Both the position numbers and the translations under genes were made by a program. Shown piece by piece: positions 40,296 to 47,379 of a stretch of 64,000 nucleotides of DNA. This DNA is from Chrysogorgia sp. JL179-B06. Lineage: Eukaryota; Cnidaria; Anthozoa; Scleralcyonacea; Chrysogorgiidae. How positions within the stretch are numbered: the first letter of the stretch is position 1; each line of letters opens with the position of its first letter. The stretch spans positions 968,001-1,032,000 of the forward strand of contig JAYKKM010000034.1 in NCBI GenBank assembly GCA_035772405.1, in the 5' to 3' direction. The notes under the pieces are model-generated. The model made no database searches, had not been told where the DNA came from, and worked only from the letters and a program-made list of their open reading frames with translations.

Positions 40296-41447
40296 ATGGC
40301 TCGTGTGAAGCAGACTCATAAAAATTTGGAAAGTGGAAAATCAATTGCTCGGGTTGAAAGTAGAGGAAAAGATATTCCTAAAATGTTGAAACAGCGTCGT
40401 CTAGAGCGACAAGAATATCGTAAGGCTCGGGATATTTCAGATGGTGAAACATCATACCGTCAAGAAATCAGAGGAACAAAGAACGTCAAACATTGTACAA
40501 CTAAAGACAACATTGCACAGTCGCAATTAAATTTCGCTGTACCGATAGCTCAAGAACAACCCAGTTACATTCTACATCCGCAAGCGAAGTATAACACGTC
40601 ACCACGGCAAGCAAGGGTAACGTCTCTAACCCCGCAAGTAAATTCACCTCTACGGCCGCAAGCGAAGTATAACGTGTCGTCGTGGCAAGCAAAGATACCG
40701 CCTCTACCCACACAAGTGAACCCCCTACCACTTCTACTGTCGCAAGAACAGTATAATATTCCTCTTCAAACACCGCAAGCAAAGTATAATACATCTCCTA
40801 TTCCACCGCAAACGATCTCACCGCCACGACCCGAAGATGAATTAGATAATTACATATACGATATGCCCATTGATTTCTTCGGCCAAATCCCTATTCCTTC
40901 TCCTGCGAATTTAATACGAATGTGTGATGAAATGGTTCCCGTTCAACAAGGAAAACAATTATTACAAATTGTGGATGAATTAGCAAATGCTCTTTCCCCA
41001 ACATTATCTCCTATTCCTCTTTCACCACCACAACTACCCCAGCCACCTAATTCACCCCAGCCATTATTTCCAGTGTGTGAAGAAGAGGAAGAAGAAGAAG
41101 AGGAAGACGACCGAGAAGTATTGAACGATCCACCATTGAAGAAAAGATGTTATAAACGTTCGTTAATATATATGAAACGTGTAAAAAAAGGCGATGAACA
41201 TCATGAAGAAAAACGAATGACAATCTATTCGAATTATGATCAAGATATTATTTGTACACAACGCGATAAATATCGTGAGTTAGAGGGTCTCTATATTGAG
41301 AAACTATATATAAATAAACAATATTTGCAATGGCGTTCTAGAAAATTTACGAGTGACCTTATGGAAAAACGATATATAATGGATAATAATAAGGATTTGA
41401 AACGAAAGACAGATTTAAAAAAAAAGAAACCGAAATGTATAAAATGA
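40296..41447 (+). CDS. Pro/Gln-rich protein with acidic and basic C-terminal segments (383 aa)
   Basis: It starts MARVKQTHKNLESGKSIARV. Residues about 70-185 are imperfect repeats around PQAKYN(T/V)S and QARV/QAKI with many prolines. Residues about 190-230 are ordered (DELDNYIYDMPIDFFGQIPI, NLIRMCDEM). Then come a Pro-Leu tract, an EEEEEEEEEDD run near 270 and a basic tail ending KKKKPKCIK. The layout fits a regulatory or tegument-like phosphoprotein. I recognise no family. CCAAT and TATA boxes precede it. Confidence 0.5.
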   Translation: MARVKQTHKNLESGKSIARVESRGKDIPKMLKQRRLERQEYRKARDISDGETSYRQEIRGTKNVKHCTTKDNIAQSQLNFAVPIAQEQPSYILHPQAKYNTSPRQARVTSLTPQVNSPLRPQAKYNVSSWQAKIPPLPTQVNPLPLLLSQEQYNIPLQTPQAKYNTSPIPPQTISPPRPEDELDNYIYDMPIDFFGQIPIPSPANLIRMCDEMVPVQQGKQLLQIVDELANALSPTLSPIPLSPPQLPQPPNSPQPLFPVCEEEEEEEEEDDREVLNDPPLKKRCYKRSLIYMKRVKKGDEHHEEKRMTIYSNYDQDIICTQRDKYRELEGLYIEKLYINKQYLQWRSRKFTSDLMEKRYIMDNNKDLKRKTDLKKKKPKCIK

Positions 41448-41483
41448 TATTGTTCTAAATAAAAATATCAGTAATGTGAAAAC

Positions 41484-41879
41484 ATGGAGGTGTGGAATGT
41501 CATGGTAAAAGAACTGGCACGTTTTGAAATAAAAATCAATAAAAATATGGAACAAAGTGTGTGGAAATGTCTTGACGAACATGAGAATTTATTTAAAAAT
41601 ATTATTGCCTATTTAAAATGTCCACGTGAACTTTTAGATGTCTATAATCGTATGGATCGCCATGAAATTGGACAAATAATAGCATTTTTTGCTTTAATCC
41701 TGTGTTTTTTTAGATATAAACACATTGATAATGAGGAATATTATATCAAAATATTTGTACGTCAAACAATTTTAGATTTTAGAAATTCACATCTTAAATT
41801 CATTTTATTCCCCCATGATAAAAAACACTCGTGGTTTTGGTTGTGGAATATATTCTTTGAATTTTTTAAATTAGTCTAA
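41484..41879 (+). CDS. unknown viral protein (131 aa)
   Basis: It starts MEVWNVMVKELARFEIKINK. The middle HEIGQIIAFFALILCFFRY is hydrophobic and may be membrane-associated. The C-terminus is aromatic (WFWLWNIFFEFF). It follows the Pro-rich gene on the same strand and overlaps the 3' end of the convergent gene at 41871 by 9 bases. Function unknown. Confidence 0.5.
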   Translation: MEVWNVMVKELARFEIKINKNMEQSVWKCLDEHENLFKNIIAYLKCPRELLDVYNRMDRHEIGQIIAFFALILCFFRYKHIDNEEYYIKIFVRQTILDFRNSHLKFILFPHDKKHSWFWLWNIFFEFFKLV

Positions 41880-43040
41880 ATACAATTTTTCAATACTCTG
41901 TATTATAATGTCAGGATCTTCAAAGTTAATATTATATGATTCTATAATACTCTTAATAATAAAAGTAGTTGATGTACTGGTATTAGATGTAATCCTTACC
42001 CTTATAGAATAATTATATATTATATCCATATGCGGGGGGTAATATTGTAAACTAAGCGGTCTATTATTTTGTATAATACTATTATTTTTAACTTGATCTG
42101 ATAATAAACTGACTTTAAACTTATAGGGTTTACTTGTCTTATAGAATAATTTAAACCAATAAGAGTATTTCTGACAATTTTTATAACAACAGATACAGGG
42201 TGGGGTTTTCGTTAGCATCAGCTTAACAATCTTATCGAGATTAAAAGTATAAACCCTATCGTTACTAGTTTTAAGTTTTGATATAGGGTTATGATTTTCG
42301 CAAAAGAAAATAAAACAACATACTAGTTGATACACTATTTTCTCAAAATTATCTAAATCATGTAGATAATAAAAAGCAGCCTTCAAATAAAACGGATCTA
42401 TAAAATATAAATAAATACAGCAATATGTAAATTCATGACTAAAACAACGATTAAGTCTATGTAATGTATTACAAAGATAAGACCCTCCATACCCTATCGC
42501 TTTAGGAATTGTAGTTTGCTCATCATTAATAGTAATAGAAATAAAGTGGTAAATATCATTTCTTGGATGATAACTGTTTTGAATTTCAATAAAAAAATTA
42601 TCAGAATGATTATCATTCAAATGAAAAATAGATTTCATTAATGTTTGAGCAGGTATTAATAGTAATTTGTGATAACGCTCACAGAGTTTTTCACCATAAA
42701 TATAATATTTTCGTTGTGTATGAACAACGGGTATTATATAGTGTTGTTTATCTGTTAAGATTCGCCAATCCTTGCATTCATCTTGATGCAATTCAGGTTT
42801 CATTTTTTCAATATAGGCGTAGTCTTTATATCCACGACCAATTTGTCTCGATTCAAATTCCATACATTCGATAATTCCCCCATAGTAATAGTCACATAAG
42901 TCACAGACGGCAAATAATAATCCAATGTATCGGTTACGAAAATGTTGTATATAATACACAATTTTCAATATCGTCTTAATATTGGGACCGTGGTCATTAG
43001 CTTCTGCATAGCTTCTTTTATCACCAATGTTTAATGACAT
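41871..43040 (-). CDS. IGY-GG family protein, largest member (390 aa)
   Basis: The start MSLNIGDKRSYAEANDHGPN at 43040 is the first ATG; the frame extends 35 codons further without one. Blocks include FAVCDLCDYYYGG, KYYIYGEKLCERYH, FISITINDEQTTIPKAIGYG and CICCYKNCQKYSYWFKLFYK. Paralogues are at 43529-44314 and, decayed, at 37361-38160. The Cys pairs suggest a zinc site, and the aromatic content a globular fold. It is transcribed divergently from its paralogue. No known domain recognised; an early regulatory role is a guess. Confidence 0.55.
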   Translation of the reverse strand: MSLNIGDKRSYAEANDHGPNIKTILKIVYYIQHFRNRYIGLLFAVCDLCDYYYGGIIECMEFESRQIGRGYKDYAYIEKMKPELHQDECKDWRILTDKQHYIIPVVHTQRKYYIYGEKLCERYHKLLLIPAQTLMKSIFHLNDNHSDNFFIEIQNSYHPRNDIYHFISITINDEQTTIPKAIGYGGSYLCNTLHRLNRCFSHEFTYCCIYLYFIDPFYLKAAFYYLHDLDNFEKIVYQLVCCFIFFCENHNPISKLKTSNDRVYTFNLDKIVKLMLTKTPPCICCYKNCQKYSYWFKLFYKTSKPYKFKVSLLSDQVKNNSIIQNNRPLSLQYYPPHMDIIYNYSIRVRITSNTSTSTTFIIKSIIESYNINFEDPDIIIQSIEKLYLD

Positions 43041-43422
43041 TCTCAAAAACGAATGGTGAACGCGTATGTTAAAGAAATCGACTTGTATATATATACTATT
43101 TTTCCCCTTCTTATAATATATATTTCTATATGTAGAATTTAACACGATTTTTGATCAAAATTTGCAAAAAGTATTATTGTATGTATAAACTAATCCCACG
43201 AGTATATAATATATCAACTGATTTGACGTGTATGTGTTTTAGAACAACATTAGGGATTCGTATCGTTAATCCCACAACATAGCATTGCGGCAACTAATCC
43301 CCAAGTATTTGTTTAGAAGGAATCGCTAATTATGGATGCGCGTCTCTAATTCCTACAGCACACATTCATTGTACATGAGTATCACAAATCATCGGGATGA
43401 CATGAAAGCTTTAATCAACGAA

Positions 43423-43485
43423 CTCTGATTGGTCAAACTAATCTACCCACAGTAACGCATAGTTACGCAGGATGCTATTATAAAA
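43423..43485 (+). promoter_or_regulatory. viral promoter module: CCAAT, GTAACGCA, TATAAAA
   Basis: CTCTGATTGGTCAAAC (43423-43438), GTAACGCA (43452-43459) and TATAAAA (43479-43485) match the block A module at 18447-18506. The GCGCGTCT motif at 43349 recurs upstream of the 40.3-kb gene (40143) and, inverted, in block A. Transcription would start near 43510, which favours the ATG at 43529. Confidence 0.6.
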
Positions 43486-43528
43486 CCCGATGTCGAAAAT
43501 AATTAATATCAGTCTGAGTGTAGGAGAG

Positions 43529-44314
43529 ATGGCAAAAATATTTGAGAAGAAGAGCAGCGAAATTAAAGAAGTAGATGACTACATCCCGTTAGAGACAAAC
43601 CTCCAGGAAGAATCTGAAGGGACGACTATCGAAGAGTTGTATGCGGGTAAATATAATTGTGCATTAAACAAATGTAAAGAAGAAATATCCCAAGAACGAC
43701 AGAAATTATTTTTAGCGCGTATCACACATATAATGGATTGTGAATGTTACCAGTTTAAAGGAGAGAGACCCAGTTATCGTGAAGTAACTCTTCTCGAACT
43801 TCAAACGAACAAGTATTTTATTTATCATTGTTATGATGGGAAGTTAAAGCCCTACAAAGAACTAACTCGAAGGGAACGGTCTACTGTCTACTATCAATAT
43901 CGATGTCATGGACTAGACTATTTATCTGAAAAAAAATCAAGAGATTATTTTAGTCAAAGTGAACTTATAAATAGATTAAGTTATTTATTTCGTAATGTTT
44001 TTCCCCCGAATGCTATTATTGGATATAAAGGTGGTGATAAAGAATCGTCGTTAGTTAAAACACTTCAAGAAAAAACTATTTTACATTGTGTGAATCTTGA
44101 ATATTTTGGAATTGAGAAGTACGATTATTTACTTTCGTTTTATAATCTTAAACCAAGAAATTGTTGGTATCATACTAGTGAACCCACATGTTTATTGTAT
44201 CATTGTAGTTTGTTTGAATGTCTTTTATTTGCTGCATGTTTGTTTCGTAAATTAGAAGATGGGGATAATGAACGATCTGTACTCTCTATGTATGATAAGG
44301 AATTTAAGTTTTAA
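43529..44314 (+). CDS. IGY-GG family protein (261 aa)
   Basis: I start it at MAKIFEKKSSEIKEVDDYIP because the first ATG (43490) lies only 5 bases after the TATA box. Domains: a charged head, a Cys-containing middle (HIMDCECYQFKGERPSYREV), then AIIGYKGGDKESSLVKTLQE and LFECLLFAACLFRKLEDGDN. The last two align with AIGYGGSYLCNTLHRL and LVCCFIFFCENHN of the neighbour at 41871. After the stop, a further stretch (44412-44567; LFKKLSKAHLRNVYILKIKR) resembles the missing family C-terminus, preceded by CCTTTTATTTTTAG. The gene may be split by an intron or frameshift; the splice phases I tried do not fit. Confidence 0.55.
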   Translation: MAKIFEKKSSEIKEVDDYIPLETNLQEESEGTTIEELYAGKYNCALNKCKEEISQERQKLFLARITHIMDCECYQFKGERPSYREVTLLELQTNKYFIYHCYDGKLKPYKELTRRERSTVYYQYRCHGLDYLSEKKSRDYFSQSELINRLSYLFRNVFPPNAIIGYKGGDKESSLVKTLQEKTILHCVNLEYFGIEKYDYLLSFYNLKPRNCWYHTSEPTCLLYHCSLFECLLFAACLFRKLEDGDNERSVLSMYDKEFKF

Positions 44315-44411
44315 AATTTATTCTCTCCTGAACATTTTTCCTAAATAAAAAAATACACTTTTTGATTTTAAAATCAAAAAAATATTGAATGTATTTTCCT
44401 TTTATTTTTAG

Positions 44412-44567
44412 AAACACAAAGATTGTTTAAAAAATTATCAAAAGCACATTTAAGAAATGTTTATATTTTAAAAATAAAACGTACATTAGAACGTTATTAT
44501 TTTGTTAAAGATGTACATGTTATCAAAAACACTATTTTTGTAAAAATAGAAGGAGAGAAGTTTTAAA
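44412..44567 (+). pseudogene. detached C-terminal segment of the IGY-GG protein
   Basis: The open stretch TQRLFKKLSKAHLRNVYILK, then YYFVKDVHVIKNTIFVKIEG, lies 100 bases after the stop of the upstream gene in another frame and starts at an acceptor-like site (TTTTATTTTTAG). Composition is viral and basic/beta-rich, like the family end. It has no good start of its own. Confidence 0.35.
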
Positions 44568-44637
44568 AAAAATAAGATGATCATAGAAACTCTTTGTACA
44601 TTTAAATATATAAAAAATGATATCATTGTACGTATAG

Positions 44638-44647
44638 TATAAATAAA
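44638..44647 (+). promoter_or_regulatory. TATA box of the 44.7-kb gene
   Basis: TATAAATAAA lies 35 bp before the ATG at 44682. Similar boxes precede other block C/D genes (35628, 36974, 40255, 43479, 45364). Confidence 0.45.
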
Positions 44648-44681
44648 ACGTTCTTATTTTTTTTCTCTTATTGGAATTAAA

Positions 44682-45356
44682 ATGAGTCAGAAAAAAATCA
44701 TCCATTATAATGAACGTTTTTCGCTTATTAATCCAAGAAAATTCGCGACAATTGCGTTAAAATCAGCAAACAATCTATATGAGTTTCAAGGAGTGCCTTG
44801 GACACACGGTGTAATACCATCGAGTTTTGTTGACGGTTTTAAAATTAAAACAAATATTCGTGCTCCAGGGCCTCATTTTTCATTGACATTTAGTGACAAT
44901 AGAAGTTTTCAAACAAAAAAAGGGAATTATCTTACGGGAGAATTAGAAGCAAGAAAAAAAGATTGGTATAAACGAAAAATAATTCATAGTATTGATGTAA
45001 AACTTAAAAATAATATTGTAGAAACATATAACGATGCATTAGGATGGAGTATTGTTCAAGTTAAAAAAGAGTTATTCGACCAGGCTGAATTTGGAGCATA
45101 TATTGGAAAACCTAATAAACCCTATTTTAGCTCTAATCAATTGTTTATTGATCCTGAGAAAAATTTCTTTAACGAGGGTAAACGTTTTGTAGATTTAGCT
45201 TATAATTTACCTGCTGACGAAGATTTTATATTGATTCAAAACATTCAATTTGTAGATGAGCATTTTTTTTTTAAATATGGTCTTAAATTGGGTGAAGCGA
45301 ATCACCCCTATAATGAATACGATATTTCTATTGTTTATTCCGATGGATATACGTAG
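44682..45356 (+). CDS. unknown viral protein (224 aa)
   Basis: It starts MSQKKIIHYNERFSLINPRK. The sequence looks globular, with beta-rich blocks (GFKIKTNIRAPGPHFSLTFS), a basic central helix (ELEARKKDWYKRK) and IGKPNKPYFSSNQLFIDPEK. No family is recognised. It is uninterrupted, with its own TATA box, and the next gene has another TATA box 5 bp after its stop. A replication or capsid accessory role is possible but not shown. Confidence 0.55.
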   Translation: MSQKKIIHYNERFSLINPRKFATIALKSANNLYEFQGVPWTHGVIPSSFVDGFKIKTNIRAPGPHFSLTFSDNRSFQTKKGNYLTGELEARKKDWYKRKIIHSIDVKLKNNIVETYNDALGWSIVQVKKELFDQAEFGAYIGKPNKPYFSSNQLFIDPEKNFFNEGKRFVDLAYNLPADEDFILIQNIQFVDEHFFFKYGLKLGEANHPYNEYDISIVYSDGYT

Positions 45357-45363
45357 ATAGGGG

Positions 45364-45373
45364 TATATATAAA
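45364..45373 (+). promoter_or_regulatory. TATA box of the 45.4-kb gene
   Basis: TATATATAAA lies about 30 bp before the ATG at 45403 and overlaps the 3' flank of the previous gene by only a few bases, showing compact viral spacing. Confidence 0.45.
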
Positions 45374-45402
45374 GATCGTTTTATCAAAGAGGATCACATG
45401 TC

Positions 45403-45948
45403 ATGGCTATGTTTCAGCGAGTACAAAATCACGAGGGATATAAGATTTATCATGATTTAACACAATATAGTTATGTGGAATCCGTTTTTTTTTGGCATTT
45501 AGTAGGAAGTATGGAAATTGAAAAATCAAGATATCATCTACTAATATCTATTGCTGATTATGAAACATATTTACGGTATAAAATTATACTGGAAGTAGAA
45601 TGTTCAAAAAATCCCAAAATGTATATTATACATCAAGAGGAACACGACATTCCAGAAGAATGTTATGAATTTCTTCGTAAAATATGTGAAGCATGGAATG
45701 ATGACTTATCCCCACGTATCAACGACAAAAGAATTGGAGAATATTTAAAGATACTAGATTATGATAGAAAACATTGTTTTAGTTATGAATGCTTTAGGAG
45801 TATTATAGCATTATATTATGATTTTTTGGTCTATAATAAAACTATAAAATACACTTGTAAAAAATGTAAAGGGGAATGCGAATGTAATGTGGATTACCCT
45901 AATTTCATCAGTGTAAATTTTAATGAAATAAGAGCTTATAATGTATAA
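45403..45948 (+). CDS. unknown viral protein with C-terminal Cys cluster (181 aa)
   Basis: It starts MAMFQRVQNHEGYKIYHDLT; a second in-frame ATG follows two codons later. The body has mixed helix and strand (HLVGSMEIEKSRYHLLISIA, LRKICEAWNDDLSPRI), and the tail has CKKCKGECECN, a compact zinc-knuckle-like cluster. It is the last gene of the plus-strand run before convergent minus genes. No known family. Confidence 0.5.
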   Translation: MAMFQRVQNHEGYKIYHDLTQYSYVESVFFWHLVGSMEIEKSRYHLLISIADYETYLRYKIILEVECSKNPKMYIIHQEEHDIPEECYEFLRKICEAWNDDLSPRINDKRIGEYLKILDYDRKHCFSYECFRSIIALYYDFLVYNKTIKYTCKKCKGECECNVDYPNFISVNFNEIRAYNV

Positions 45949-46021
45949 AAATATTCAATGGACAATAACCTCTTATGTAACGAAATAATACACTGAATGT
46001 ATGTTTTTTATTTAAAAAAAA

Positions 46022-46318
46022 TTAATACATTAAAAACTTTTCAACATGGTTTCTGGGTTTATGATATACAAGTCCTCCTTTTTGAAAATGTCTTTTGATT
46101 TTTTTCGTTCCTAGTTTTGCAATAATTTTTACTACATTAGCTTTTTTTTTAAGCTCTTTTTTAAAATCGTTTATAAAAGTTTGCCGTATTTTCCCTCCTC
46201 GTTGCCTTTTTTTCCCTTTAAAAATACCCCCACGTTGCCTTTTTTTCCCCTTAAAATCACCACCCCGTAATTCTCTTATTCTTCCTACCATTGTTATGAA
46301 GGTTGTTTTCTCTGCCAA
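46022..46318 (-). CDS. basic protein with repeated QRGG/QKGG sites (98 aa)
   Basis: It may start at 46318 (MAEKTTFITMVGR) or at the inner ATG at 46288. The sequence has FKGKKRQRGG twice in tandem, then KIRQTFINDFKKELKKK and FQKGG. Lys/Arg content is very high. GG-X sites like these are the type adenovirus proteases cleave in core proteins, and the same KxQ(K/R)GG string occurs in the genes at 52226 and 55129. Likely a packaged DNA-binding protein. Its start overlaps the SET gene end by 25 bases. Confidence 0.55.
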   Translation of the reverse strand: MAEKTTFITMVGRIRELRGGDFKGKKRQRGGIFKGKKRQRGGKIRQTFINDFKKELKKKANVVKIIAKLGTKKIKRHFQKGGLVYHKPRNHVEKFLMY

Positions 46319-46845
46319 TAGTTATCACCATAGTCTGCAAAAATTTCTTCATGGGCTTTTATATGTTTTATACTTTCTAAATACATTTTTTTATTATTGG
46401 GATCGTAAACAAAATCGGAATTATTTTTATATATAGAACCGGTTTTCCCATTATTCGCATAACGTGCTGCGGCGTGAGTTGTCAAATAAGCATCGATACA
46501 AGTGTTTGCATCGTTACAAATACTATATACAGCATTAGTGTTTTTACCATATTTACGATCCAATTTGGACTGTGTTGTTTTTTGACCCGTATAATAAGAA
46601 ATATTACGATCGGGTTTAAAAGGTTTTTTCCAAGCAAATAATCCTTCACCCGCATTGGGGATCGTTGATTTCTTGATACGTAAGTTATTTTGTTTTGCTA
46701 AATGAATCCAACATTTTTTTGTTTTTGCTGTTCGTTTACGACATCTTATTTTTTTTAGGGTTTTACTTCTACATTGAAGAACGTGACGTATACTTTGAGA
46801 TTTATCATTGCGTCTTTTTTTTCGAGGTAACTTAACTCTTACCAT
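46294..46845 (-). CDS. SET-domain protein with N-terminal Cys/His module (183 aa)
   Basis: Residues 25-49 form a small zinc-binding-like motif (C-x9-C-x9-CW-x-H). The SET fold runs from about 55 to 177: NAGEGLFAWK near the start, a Tyr-containing YYTGQK segment, DAYLTTHAAARYANNG at 118-133 (usual RFxNHS/RYxNHS box) and EEIFADYGDNYW at 166-177 (usual ExxxDYG.xYW). The size is close to viral SET proteins such as chlorella virus vSET. The expected substrate is a lysine on histone or a viral protein, with S-adenosylmethionine as donor. NNG replaces NHS in the cofactor box, so activity is uncertain. Confidence 0.8.
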   Translation of the reverse strand: MVRVKLPRKKRRNDKSQSIRHVLQCRSKTLKKIRCRKRTAKTKKCWIHLAKQNNLRIKKSTIPNAGEGLFAWKKPFKPDRNISYYTGQKTTQSKLDRKYGKNTNAVYSICNDANTCIDAYLTTHAAARYANNGKTGSIYKNNSDFVYDPNNKKMYLESIKHIKAHEEIFADYGDNYWQRKQPS

Positions 46846-46927
46846 TTTGTTTTAAAATATAGTTTTTATTCCTAAATAATCATTATTTTTTTCATGTGTC
46901 TGAATAAAATTTACCAAACATTCAACT

Positions 46928-47167
46928 TTATAGATAATATCTTCGGGACAGTTGTATATTTCTTTTTTTTAATTCTGTTATTCTTTGTTTTAAAATCTTT
47001 GATGAAATAGGTATTATCTTTTCTTTATCTTCTGTAAAATTTAGTAAACATTCCCTTAAAAGATACGGCGTAAATAATATTGAGGGATCATTATCTTGAA
47101 TTTCATACCCGATATAAGGTAAATTAGACGCTTGTAAATAAATTTCAATGTACACAATTTCACTCAT
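46928..47167 (-). CDS. unknown viral protein (79 aa)
   Basis: It starts MSEIVYIEIYLQASNLPYIG; the second half is a helix with KIIPISSKILKQRITELKKR. It is transcribed divergently from the small gene at 47209 with a gap of only 41 bp, in which a T-rich TGTTTTAG precedes the plus-strand ATG. Function unknown. Confidence 0.45.
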   Translation of the reverse strand: MSEIVYIEIYLQASNLPYIGYEIQDNDPSILFTPYLLRECLLNFTEDKEKIIPISSKILKQRITELKKRNIQLSRRYYL

Positions 47168-47208
47168 ATTTTTTTTTACTCTTTTTTTTTTGTTTTAGTT
47201 TTTTTTAA

Positions 47209-47379
47209 ATGGGTTCTTTATTATCAAAAAAAATCCCTCCTATACTTACGTTGACATGTATTAATATACAGGATTCATACGATGTTACTATTGATCGTGT
47301 TGATGGAGAAGACGAAAACATAAATAAAAATAAAACGGTGTTTTTTTCTTGTTTTAGAAAAAAAAAAGAAGATGAATGA
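47209..47379 (+). CDS. 56-aa protein with N-myristoylation motif, overlapping PolB
   Basis: The uninterrupted frame starts MGSLLSKKIPPILTLTCINI and ends CFRKKKEDE. MGxxxS with lysines at 7 and 8 is the standard N-myristoyltransferase signal plus a basic membrane patch. The stop overlaps the PolB start region by 8 bases (GATGAATGA). An acceptor-like TTTTTTTTTTGTTTTAG ends 11 bases before the ATG. It would sit at membranes, like small matrix or entry-accessory proteins of other viruses. The role is inferred only. Confidence 0.5.
   Translation: MGSLLSKKIPPILTLTCINIQDSYDVTIDRVDGEDENINKNKTVFFSCFRKKKEDE

Noticed and set aside
40501..40794. 97-codon minus-strand frame
   Set aside because: Antisense of the repetitive Pro/Gln-rich gene.
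41871..43145. Longer form of the IGY-GG protein starting at 43145
   Set aside because: That start codon is GTG; the first ATG is at 43040.
44315..44411. Intron joining 43529-44314 to 44412-44567
   Set aside because: The acceptor looks good, but candidate donors (GTATGA, GTTTTA) give the wrong phase; left as uncertain.
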